A DNA stretch of 5,980 nt from Flavobacteriales bacterium (GTDB lineage: Bacteria; Bacteroidota; Bacteroidia; Flavobacteriales_D; Crocinitomicaceae), in the NCBI GenBank assembly GCA_947458985.1, contig CANHBA010000141.1, positions 1 to 5,980 of the forward strand. The letters are read 5' to 3'. Below, piece by piece: positions 1-5,980 of the stretch. Positions within the stretch are counted from its first letter, which is position 1; each line of letters begins with the position of its first letter. The notes under the pieces were generated by a model. It saw only the letters and a program-made list of their open reading frames with translations, had not been told where the DNA came from and ran no database searches. The position numbers and the translations under genes were made by a program.

Positions 1-1526
1 GACCATTGTACAAAGGCGGTGCTGCGGTAGCCATCTAGCGCAAGATTGCCTTTGATGGTTTCGAACAAAACAATTGAATCGGGTTGTGTTTGCGGCAGGC
101 TGTAACCAGAAGAGTCGATGAGGCGCCACTCGCTGAGCTGATCCTTGAAGTGGTCGGCCTGCACCTGAAAACCCCAAGAAATTTCGTTGTAGCGTTTGCG
201 GTTTTTATTGACATCGGTAAAACCATCTTCGATTAAATAGCTGCCATTGTGGTAGACAGAAAAAATTTGGGCACGCAAGCGGTTGCGGCCATGGTTGAGA
301 AAACCGCCCACGCCGAGGGTGGCAATGGAGTCGCCAAATTCTTCTTTGGAAGGGTCGGTTTCGAGTTCATTGATGTAGTATTGGCCGAGAATGTCGAAAT
401 ACTCGCGTTCGTCTGACTCAAATGCCGAGGCGTAAAAATCGAGCTTGAGTTGCTCTTTGGCATATTTCAAGGAAGTGCCACCCATTAGGGTCTGGAAGTT
501 CGAGTTTTCTTGACCTTCAAAATAGATCATGAGGCGATAAGCTTCGTTGGCGGTTCCGAAATCGGACTGTGCGGTTTGAGGAGCAAAGCGGTATGCGTTG
601 GTCGAGAAGTGCCCAAGGAAACTCCAGGTCCAGTTTTCATTGAGTTGGTAGTTCGTCAGTATTTGCGCGTCGGCAAACACTGGATTGTAGGCACCTTTGG
701 TGGGCAGCGTGTTGAGAAAGTAACCGTTCGATCTATAGCGCGCCCCGACCAAAAAATTAAAGCGCTGACTCACGGCTTCTTCTACGTGCGCCTCTACGCC
801 GAGCAAGGAAGCCATGGCTGAAGCATGAAAGGCATCGGGGGTTTTGTAGGTGATATCCAAAACAGAGCTCAGGCGGTCGCCGTAGTTGGCTGCAAAACCA
901 CCCGCGCTAAAGCGGACGTCCTCGACCAAAGAAGAATGGATAAAACTCATGCCTTCTTGCTGCCCACTGCGCGTTAAAAACGGACGGAATACCTGAAATC
1001 CATTGACATAAACTAAGTTTTCGTCGTAGTTGCCACCCCGCACGTTGTAGTTAGAGGTGAGTTCGTTGTTGGAGGTAGCAGCTGTGGTGAGGGTGAGTGT
1101 TTTTTCTAAGCCCACGATTCCTTTCAAATTGAGTTGTGGGAGTTTTTCGATTTCAAACGGATTTTGCCCTTCTTGGCGCACTACCACACCGCGGTTGTCT
1201 TGGATCGCGAAACTTTGATCAGGTAATTCTTGTAGTGTTTTTTTGTCGGTTATTAGGGTATTTAAAGTGAGTTTGGTTTCTTCGAAGAAATACTGGATTT
1301 CAAGTATTTGACCCACTTGGATGTTTTGAAAAGCGTAATAACCCTGCTGATCTGTTGTTGTTTCTGCTGGGATGTTCACAGAGCGGTTGTCTTGCACCAT
1401 GAGTTGTATTTTGGCGCCTACTGCTGGTTTCTTTCCTTTGAGGTAACAATGCCCAAAGACAGTGATGTCTTGTGCCCAATAGAGCAGGGGAGAGGTGAGC
1501 AAGAAAAGAAGTAAAAGTTGCTTCAT
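1..1526 (-). CDS. TonB-dependent outer-membrane receptor (C-terminus outside window)
   Basis: This is an outer-membrane active-transport receptor of the Bacteroidota type, powered by TonB/ExbBD; its ligand is unknown. The frame is open from ATG at 1526 to the left edge, about 508 residues, with no stop or frameshift. Residues 1-18 are a signal peptide (MKQLLLLFLL..., likely cut at WA|QD). Residues ~20-105 form a carboxypeptidase-regulatory-like beta-sandwich (DQQGYYAFQNI motif). The plug spans about 125-225 and carries YNVRGGNYDEN at ~160, NLVYVNG, RSGQQEG, FSAGGF and YGDRLSSVLDI near 219-225. The remainder is alternating aromatic-rich beta-strand sequence of the barrel (for example NENWTWSFLGHFST). 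Full-length relatives are usually 750 residues or more, so several hundred are missing. The start is fixed by the signal peptide. No SusD-like gene is visible, but the downstream side is cut off. Family assignment is secure; transported substrate is not inferable. Confidence 0.95.
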   Translation of the reverse strand, partial: MKQLLLLFLLTSPLLYWAQDITVFGHCYLKGKKPAVGAKIQLMVQDNRSVNIPAETTTDQQGYYAFQNIQVGQILEIQYFFEETKLTLNTLITDKKTLQELPDQSFAIQDNRGVVVRQEGQNPFEIEKLPQLNLKGIVGLEKTLTLTTAATSNNELTSNYNVRGGNYDENLVYVNGFQVFRPFLTRSGQQEGMSFIHSSLVEDVRFSAGGFAANYGDRLSSVLDITYKTPDAFHASAMASLLGVEAHVEEAVSQRFNFLVGARYRSNGYFLNTLPTKGAYNPVFADAQILTNYQLNENWTWSFLGHFSTNAYRFAPQTAQSDFGTANEAYRLMIYFEGQENSNFQTLMGGTSLKYAKEQLKLDFYASAFESDEREYFDILGQYYINELETDPSKEEFGDSIATLGVGGFLNHGRNRLRAQIFSVYHNGSYLIEDGFTDVNKNRKRYNEISWGFQVQADHFKDQLSEWRLIDSSGYSLPQTQPDSIVLFETIKGNLALDGYRSTAFVQW

Positions 1527-1531
1527 TGTGA

Positions 1532-1539
1532 CAAAGTTA
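1532..1539 (-). promoter_or_regulatory. Candidate Bacteroidota -7 promoter box for the TonB receptor gene
   Basis: Read on the minus strand, the sequence is TAACTTTG, an exact match to the Bacteroidota -7 consensus TAnnTTTG. It sits only 5 bases before the receptor ATG at 1526. I see no good TTTG -33 element at the expected 17-23 base distance, so the call rests on the -7 box and its position. If transcription begins a few bases after the box, the message would have almost no 5' leader. No Shine-Dalgarno sequence precedes the ATG. Confidence 0.5.
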
Positions 1540-1583
1540 CAATCCTTAACGACCATTTCCACGCTTTATTTGCTTTTAGCTCA

Positions 1584-1614
1584 TTTTCATGTAGCAGAAG
1601 TTTGCTTACATTTG
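1584..1614 (+). promoter_or_regulatory. Candidate Bacteroidota promoter for the RimK cassette
   Basis: TACATTTG at 1607-1614 exactly matches the -7 consensus TAnnTTTG. A TTTT at 1584-1587 stands 19 bases upstream and resembles the -33 element TTTG. The -7 box ends 4 bases before the ATG at 1619, so the start of transcription would fall at or next to the start codon. This is the only promoter-like sequence I find ahead of the four tightly packed plus-strand genes, so it may drive all of them. The 92-bp region shared with the divergent promoter shows no clear operator palindrome. Confidence 0.5.
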
Positions 1615-1618
1615 TTTT

Positions 1619-2056
1619 ATGTTGCCTCAAGACAAAACAATCATTGGCCGCAGAGAACTCGCTGCACTGCCCGACTTCGGTCTGGAGCAAGTAAAGGTAA
1701 AGGTAGATTCCGGTGCCTACACTTCTAGTATACACGTGAGTTCCTGTTATGAGCAGCAAGGCAAACTACATGTTGTTTTTCTCGACGACAAACACCCAGG
1801 TTTTACCGGACACGAAATGCATTTTAAAAAGTTTCGAACCAAAAAAGTCAAGAGTAGCAATGGAGAAGTGCAGGAGCGGTATTTTGTCTTCGGCACTATT
1901 TGTATAGCAGGCCTTACCATTCAGACCGAATTCTCTTTAACCGTCAGAAAAGGCATGCGTTATCCTATTTTATTGGGCCGAAAGATTCTCAACAAATATT
2001 TTCTGATCGACACCAGCAAAAAATACCTTTATCATCCAATTCAACAACACGCATGA
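1619..2056 (+). CDS. RimK-associated retropepsin-like protease (annotated in databases as 'ATP-dependent zinc protease')
   Basis: A 145-residue protein of the RimB/DUF785 (Pfam Zn_protease) family. The family is predicted to have the retropepsin fold and to act as an aspartic-type peptidase, despite its 'zinc protease' name. The visible hallmarks are IIGRRELAALPDFG at 8-21, the active-site-like VDSGAYTSSIH with candidate catalytic Asp30, and ILLGRKIL at 117-124, the hydrophobic-hydrophobic-Gly element near the end of the fold. No HExxH or other classical zinc motif is present. The length is normal for a single-domain member and implies an active homodimer, as in retropepsins (inference). ATG 1619 is chosen because an in-frame stop lies at 1592 and the next Met is near residue 63, after the active site. 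Its stop codon overlaps the rimK start, so the two are translationally linked. In Pseudomonas the homologue RimB is encoded beside rimK. Natural substrate unknown; no signal peptide, so cytoplasmic. Confidence 0.9.
   Translation: MLPQDKTIIGRRELAALPDFGLEQVKVKVDSGAYTSSIHVSSCYEQQGKLHVVFLDDKHPGFTGHEMHFKKFRTKKVKSSNGEVQERYFVFGTICIAGLTIQTEFSLTVRKGMRYPILLGRKILNKYFLIDTSKKYLYHPIQQHA
2053..2056 (+). other. ATGA stop/start overlap coupling the protease and rimK
   Basis: The four bases ATGA contain the rimK start (2053-2055) and the protease stop TGA (2054-2056). Such overlaps commonly let terminating ribosomes reinitiate, keeping the two products in a fixed ratio. No Shine-Dalgarno sequence is visible upstream, which makes coupling a likely route for rimK initiation. 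Confidence 0.85.
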
Positions 2057-2931
2057 AAATTGCCATTCTCTCCAGAAATCCCCATTTATATTCTACTCGC
2101 AGGTTGGTAGAAGCTGCAGAAGCAGCAGGCCACGAGGCACATGTCATTGACCACCTCAAGTGCAACATTGAAATCGAACAAACAGGCCCGGCCCTTTTTT
2201 ACCATAATCAATATTTAAAAGGTTTTGATGCCGTGATTCCGCGCATTGGTGCATCCGTTACTTTTTACGGAACAGCAGTGGTGCGTCAGTTTGAAATGAT
2301 GAATGTCTTTACAGCCGTGGGTTCACGCGGTATTATCCACTCCCGCGACAAACTCCGCTGCTTACAAGTGTTGTCTAAAGAAGGTATTGGCTTGCCTAAA
2401 ACCGTTTTCACCAATTACTCGAAAGATGTAAAACATGTCGTGAAAAGTGCAGGCGGCGCTCCGGTAGTTCTGAAATTACTCGAAGGAACCCAAGGTTTGG
2501 GTGTTGTTTTGGCCGAAAACCTCAACGCCGCGCAGTCTGTTCTAGAAGCCTTCAACGGCCTTAAAGCACGCGTCATTGTTCAGGAGTTTATCCGCGAAGC
2601 CAAAGGTGCAGACATCCGTGCATTTGTCGTCGACGGCGAAGTAGTTGGAGCCATGAAACGCCAAGGTTTGCCGGGCGAGTTCCGTTCTAATTTGCACCGC
2701 GGTGGTAGTTCAGAAGTCATTGAGCTCAGCACCGAAGAAAAATATACGGCCATTCTCGCCGCCAAAGCGGTTGGTTTGGGAATTGCCGGCGTAGATTTAC
2801 TGCAGTCAGCACGCGGCCCGCTGGTATTGGAAGTCAATTCATCCCCAGGTCTCGAAGGCATCGAAAAAACGACCCAAACCGATATCGCAGGCAAAATCAT
2901 CGCCTACATTGAAAGAAATGTCAAGCGCTAG
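2053..2931 (+). CDS. rimK: RimK, ATP-grasp glutamate ligase (ribosomal protein S6 modification enzyme family)
   Basis: A cytoplasmic ligase that uses ATP to join glutamate to a C-terminal carboxylate; in E. coli it adds Glu residues to ribosomal protein S6. The protein has 292 residues, against 300 in E. coli, and aligns without gaps through the core as I recall that sequence. The pre-ATP-grasp domain starts MKIAILSRNPHLYS and includes FDAVIPRIG and TFYGTAVVRQFEM. The ATP-grasp domain shows nucleotide-binding Lys141 in VVLKLLEGTQGLGVVLAE, DIR at 187-189, EFRSNLHRGG at 209-218 (substrate loop), and metal-binding Asp248, Glu260 and Asn262 in GVDLL and LEVNSSPGLEGIEKTT. All catalytic residues are present. 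Only the short C-terminal tail is missing. The start at 2053 matches the family N-terminus exactly; the frame is open upstream to 1900, but that extension overlaps the protease gene and has no family counterpart. Target protein in this organism is unverified. Confidence 0.97.
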   Translation: MKIAILSRNPHLYSTRRLVEAAEAAGHEAHVIDHLKCNIEIEQTGPALFYHNQYLKGFDAVIPRIGASVTFYGTAVVRQFEMMNVFTAVGSRGIIHSRDKLRCLQVLSKEGIGLPKTVFTNYSKDVKHVVKSAGGAPVVLKLLEGTQGLGVVLAENLNAAQSVLEAFNGLKARVIVQEFIREAKGADIRAFVVDGEVVGAMKRQGLPGEFRSNLHRGGSSEVIELSTEEKYTAILAAKAVGLGIAGVDLLQSARGPLVLEVNSSPGLEGIEKTTQTDIAGKIIAYIERNVKR

Positions 2932-2950
2932 AAAGACGATACATAAAAAA

Positions 2951-3901
2951 ATGACCATGCTCGGGCAAGAGATTTTGCCGGGCAAAAGCGTGCAACTCAA
3001 TTTAGAGGTGGCGCATTTACACACGCGCACACCCATTCAGGTACCTGTCCTTGTGGAGCGCGCCAAAGAAGATGGCCCTACCGTTTTGGTCATGGCAGGC
3101 CTCCACGGCGACGAACTCAACGGCATTGAAATTGTGCGCCGTTTTTTGCGCAAAAAACTCAATAAACCTACCAAAGGCACCATTGTTTGCTTGCCGATCT
3201 TCAATATTTTTGGTTTTCTCAACCTCAAGCGCGAGTTGCCAGATGGCCGCGACCTCAACCGCAGTTTTCCGGGTAGCAACTCCGGTTCGCTGGCCGCGCA
3301 GTTTGCTTTTCACTTCATGAAAGAAATTGCACCCCACTGCGACTACATCATCGACTTCCATACCGGGGCGGCCCAGCGCAACAACTTTCCGCAAATCCGC
3401 TGTGTCTTCTCCGACCAAGAAAGCGTTGAGCTCGCCAAAGTATTCAACCCGCCGTTTATTTTACACTCGAGCCTCATTTCTAAAACTTTGCGCGAGAGTA
3501 TCGTGAAGCGCAAGAAAATGATTTTGTTGTTCGAGGGCGGAAAGTCCAACAACATCGAAGAAAACGTCGTTGAAGAAGGCCTCAATGGGCTCAAGCGCGT
3601 CATTAGCCATTTAGGGATGCGCAACTACAAAATCGATATTTCCAAAGACCGTCAACCCATTTTTATCGGCGAAAACAAATGGATGCGTGCTCCGTCGAGC
3701 GGTATGTTTCAGTGTTTTGTAGCCAACGGAACCGCTGTCCAGAAAGGTGAGGTCTTGGCATTAGTAACCGACCCTTACGGCAAATACGAAAAACAGATCA
3801 AGGCCAGCCAAGCAGGTTATGTCATATGTATCAACGAAGCATCGGTTGTGTATAAAGGCGATGCAATCATTCATATAGCCAAAGAAAAACTACAACTATA
3901 A
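2951..3901 (+). CDS. Succinylglutamate desuccinylase/aspartoacylase-family (AstE/AspA-like) zinc deacylase
   Basis: A zinc-dependent amide hydrolase of the AstE/AspA branch of the M14-like fold, 316 residues from this start. Zinc ligands His52 and Glu55 lie in AGLHGDELNG, and the third, His137, in IIDFHTG. Substrate-carboxylate Arg104 lies in GRDLNRSFPG, and the probable catalytic base is Glu195 in LLFEGGKS. Residues from ~240 form a C-terminal beta domain resembling a lipoyl-like barrel (RAPSSGMFQCF, ALVTDPYG, GYVICINEASVVYKGDAI). No signal peptide is seen, so it is cytoplasmic. Start choice is uncertain: TTG 2909, ATG 2918 (both overlapping rimK), ATG 2951 and ATG 2957 are in frame. I chose 2951 because it follows an A-rich run and fits the family N-terminus. 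It is one of the usual RimK neighbours in Bacteroidota and may remove what RimK adds (inference). AstE itself acts in arginine catabolism, but no ast genes are here. Confidence 0.92.
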   Translation: MTMLGQEILPGKSVQLNLEVAHLHTRTPIQVPVLVERAKEDGPTVLVMAGLHGDELNGIEIVRRFLRKKLNKPTKGTIVCLPIFNIFGFLNLKRELPDGRDLNRSFPGSNSGSLAAQFAFHFMKEIAPHCDYIIDFHTGAAQRNNFPQIRCVFSDQESVELAKVFNPPFILHSSLISKTLRESIVKRKKMILLFEGGKSNNIEENVVEEGLNGLKRVISHLGMRNYKIDISKDRQPIFIGENKWMRAPSSGMFQCFVANGTAVQKGEVLALVTDPYGKYEKQIKASQAGYVICINEASVVYKGDAIIHIAKEKLQL

Positions 3902-3919
3902 TCTATTCCAACAGTCACT

Positions 3920-5980
3920 ATGAAAAAGTTTCTATTTCTTATTGTTTTGAATTTATATACCCTCCAATTGTTGGGGCAAAACAACTTTACGCCTCAACAA
4001 TTTTTGGGCTACAACATTGGCGAGCAGTTTACGCGCCAGCACCGAGTAGTAGACTACTTCTTTGCTCTTGAAAAAGCTTTTCCGAACAATATCAAAGTGG
4101 TGAAGACGGGTCAGACCTATGAGAAACGCGACCTTTTGTTGTGTTATATCGGCACGCCGGAAAACTTGAAGAAACTCGAAGAAATCCGTCAAAAGCACCT
4201 CACCCAAGCGCCCGACGAAAAACTAGCAATTGTGTGGTTGTCTTATAACGTGCACGGCAATGAAAGCTCCGGAACAGAAGCTGCCATGCAAACGGCCTAT
4301 CGCTTGCTGACCGACAAAATTGGCTATCTAGAAAATACGGTAGTTATTATGGACCCATGCTTGAACCCTGATGGCCGCGACCGTTATGTGAACTTTTATT
4401 ACCAGTATGGCGCCAACCCAATTGACATGCAGCGTTTCAGCGCCAGCCACAACGAAACATGGCCTGGCGGGCGCCCCAATCACTACCTCTTTGACCTCAA
4501 CCGCGACTGGGCCTGGATGACCCAAATTGAATCTGCCGTGCGCATGCAACAATACAACCAGTGGTTACCTCACGTGCATGTCGACTTCCACGAGCAGGGC
4601 ATCAATGAGCCATATTACTTTCCACCCGCAGCAGAGCCGTATCATGAAGTCATTACCAATTGGCAGCGCGAGTTCCAGCAAGAAATCGGCAAAAACCACG
4701 CAGGGTATTTTGACAAAGCGGGTTGGTTGTACTTCTCCAAAGAAATCTTCGACTTGCTCTACCCAAGCTATGGCGACACCTACCCAACGTACAGCGGCAG
4801 CATCGGCATGACCTACGAGCAGGGCGGAAGTGGACGCGCAGGCCTTGCGGTCATTACCCAAGTGGGCGACACCCTTCGTTTGGCCGACCGCGTGGCGCAT
4901 CATGTCACGACCGGGCTTTCAACCGTAGAAACGAGTGCGCGCAATGCTGATAAATTGGTCGCGGAGTATCAAAAGTTCAGAAAGCAGAAAGATTTCAAAT
5001 ACGACAGCTACGTCATTAAGGGCAGCAACAACCAGATCGCACCACTTTTGGACTTACTCGGCAAAAACAATATCGATTGGCAAATGGTTTCTACCAGCAC
5101 CCAAGCGGTACCTGCCAAAGGTTTCCATTTCAAAACCGGAGCACAAGAAGCATTCAAGCTAGAAATTGGCGATATTTTGGTGTCTACCCAACAAGAAAAA
5201 GGAACACTCGTTTCGGTCTTGTTTGAACCCCGCACCAAATTGTCCGACAGCCTCACCTATGACATCACTGCGTGGTCCATGCCTTACGCTTATGGTTTAG
5301 ACGCCTACGCAGTTGAAGGTCCGTTAAAAGCCACGCCTTTTACAGCAACTGGCGAGCGCAAATCTGATTTCATGGCAACGGAAGGTTTCATGGGCTATGC
5401 CGTTCGCTGGGAAACCATGCAAACTGCACGCTTTTTGAATGCGGTGCAGCAAGCAGGTCTGAAGGTCTATTTTCATGAAAAAGGCTTCAAGCTCAATGGC
5501 CAAACCTACGCACCCGGAACACTCCTTTTACTTGCTGGCGAAAACAAGCGCCCAGATTTCCATAAGGTCATCAATGACTACGCGGCGCGTTATCAAGTTG
5601 ACATCAAAGGCTTGCTCACCGGCATGGCCGATGCAGGCCCCGACTTCGGTTCTTCATCTGTGAAAATGGTGCCCAACCCAAGAGTGGGAATCCTAGCGGG
5701 CGACAGCTTTTCTTCCCTCAACGTAGGCGAAATCTGGCATTTCTTTGAGCAGCAATTGAACAAACCCGCACACCTCATCTTTGAAGACGACCTCAATGGC
5801 GCACTTTCAAGCCTCGACGTCTTGTTTGTACCAGAAGGTGGCTTTGACATCGCGGGCAACTCAGCCCTCACCAAGTGGGTACGCGAAGGCGGAACTTTAA
5901 TTGTAACGGGCGGTGCAGTAGATGCCCTCGCCGACCAAGAAGGCTTTGGCCTCAAGCGCAAAGAAAGTGCAGCAGGCGCA
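3920..5980 (+). CDS. Secreted M14-family zinc carboxypeptidase with C-terminal amidotransferase-like domain (C-terminus outside window)
   Basis: An exported metallopeptidase; 687 residues are visible and the frame is open to the right edge. Residues 1-19 are a signal peptide (MKKFLFLIVLNLYTLQLLG, cut before Gln20). The peptidase domain spans about 30-330. Zinc ligands His112 and Glu115 lie in NVHGNESSG, and His224 in VDFHEQG. NPDGRDR at 149-155 and DLNRDW with Asn194/Arg195 provide the C-terminal-carboxylate pocket. Glu300 in MTYEQGG is the catalytic acid/base. All M14 hallmarks are therefore intact. A long linking region (~380-580) follows, which I do not recognise. From ~588 a flavodoxin-like, class I glutamine-amidotransferase-like segment begins (RVGILAGDSF, VLFVPEGG at 634-641); large Bacteroidota M14 proteins of roughly 800 residues often have this. 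The gap to the previous stop is only 18 bp with no promoter box, so it is probably co-transcribed. Peptide substrate unknown; being exported, it cannot meet the cytoplasmic RimK products directly. Confidence 0.94.
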   Translation, partial: MKKFLFLIVLNLYTLQLLGQNNFTPQQFLGYNIGEQFTRQHRVVDYFFALEKAFPNNIKVVKTGQTYEKRDLLLCYIGTPENLKKLEEIRQKHLTQAPDEKLAIVWLSYNVHGNESSGTEAAMQTAYRLLTDKIGYLENTVVIMDPCLNPDGRDRYVNFYYQYGANPIDMQRFSASHNETWPGGRPNHYLFDLNRDWAWMTQIESAVRMQQYNQWLPHVHVDFHEQGINEPYYFPPAAEPYHEVITNWQREFQQEIGKNHAGYFDKAGWLYFSKEIFDLLYPSYGDTYPTYSGSIGMTYEQGGSGRAGLAVITQVGDTLRLADRVAHHVTTGLSTVETSARNADKLVAEYQKFRKQKDFKYDSYVIKGSNNQIAPLLDLLGKNNIDWQMVSTSTQAVPAKGFHFKTGAQEAFKLEIGDILVSTQQEKGTLVSVLFEPRTKLSDSLTYDITAWSMPYAYGLDAYAVEGPLKATPFTATGERKSDFMATEGFMGYAVRWETMQTARFLNAVQQAGLKVYFHEKGFKLNGQTYAPGTLLLLAGENKRPDFHKVINDYAARYQVDIKGLLTGMADAGPDFGSSSVKMVPNPRVGILAGDSFSSLNVGEIWHFFEQQLNKPAHLIFEDDLNGALSSLDVLFVPEGGFDIAGNSALTKWVREGGTLIVTGGAVDALADQEGFGLKRKESAAGA

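Noticed and set aside
510..821. 103-residue open frame on the plus strand inside the TonB receptor
   Set aside because: The opposite strand encodes continuous receptor plug and barrel sequence; the plus-strand product shows no domain or start signal.
1190..1394. 12-base direct repeat GCGGTTGTCTTG at about 1191 and 1383 in the receptor gene
   Set aside because: Both copies encode a QDNR peptide in the same frame of an ordinary coding region; too short and isolated to indicate a mobile element or regulatory repeat.
1495..1759. Short open frames on both strands across the divergent intergenic region (plus 1495-1728, minus 1523-1759)
   Set aside because: They overlap the promoter boxes and the start of the protease gene and have low-complexity, non-family sequence.
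1900..2052. In-frame upstream extension of RimK by 51 residues from an ATG at 1900
   Set aside because: It overlaps the protease gene in another frame, has no resemblance to RimK N-termini, and the ATG at 2053 gives the exact family start MKIAILSR.
3017..3418. 133-residue open frame on the minus strand inside the deacylase gene
   Set aside because: It lies entirely antisense to a gene with intact catalytic motifs, has no recognisable features of its own, and reflects codon bias of the real strand.
3902..3919. Possible separate promoter or terminator between the deacylase and the M14 gene
   Set aside because: The 18-bp gap and adjacent sequence contain no TAnnTTTG box and no hairpin followed by a T run.
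4565..4903. 112-residue minus-strand open frame within the M14 peptidase
   Set aside because: It is antisense to the zinc-ligand and catalytic-Glu segments of the peptidase and carries no motif.

Overview
The window looks like a chromosomal segment from a member of the Bacteroidota. Three things point that way. A TonB-dependent receptor has the N-terminal carboxypeptidase-regulatory-like domain and the YNVRGGNYDEN-type plug typical of that phylum. The divergent intergenic region carries two good matches to the phylum-specific -7 promoter box TAnnTTTG. No gene has a convincing Shine-Dalgarno sequence, and both exported proteins are predicted to start their mature chain with glutamine, as is common in Bacteroidota. 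I cannot place it below phylum.

Layout. (1) The minus strand from 1526 down to the left edge encodes the first ~508 residues of an outer-membrane TonB-dependent receptor; its C-terminus lies outside the window. (2) A 92-bp divergent intergenic region (1527-1618) holds one promoter candidate for each direction. (3) Four genes follow on the plus strand at close spacing: a retropepsin-like RimK-associated protease (1619-2056), the ATP-grasp amino-acid ligase RimK (start codon overlapping the previous stop as ATGA), an AstE/AspA-type zinc deacylase (2951-3901), and a secreted M14 zinc carboxypeptidase (3920 to the right edge, 687 residues visible, incomplete). The whole window is used: no gene-free stretch exceeds 92 bp.

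How they work together. The first three plus-strand genes form a recognisable cytoplasmic amidoligase cassette. RimK-type ligases attach glutamate to a protein or peptide C-terminus (ribosomal protein S6 in E. coli). The retropepsin-like partner is a predicted peptidase, and the AstE-like enzyme could hydrolyse an amide bond, so a conjugation/trimming cycle is a reasonable inference; the actual substrate cannot be read from the sequence. The M14 enzyme has a signal peptide and acts outside the cytoplasm, so it is probably co-transcribed without sharing the same substrate. The receptor is divergent and may be unrelated, although an exported peptidase beside an outer-membrane importer would fit peptide scavenging.

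Nothing in the window is a clear mobile element, RNA gene, CRISPR array or broken gene. The most interesting points are the protease-ligase-deacylase cassette and the two divergent promoter boxes lying only 4-5 bp from the start codons they serve, which predicts leaderless or near-leaderless messages.
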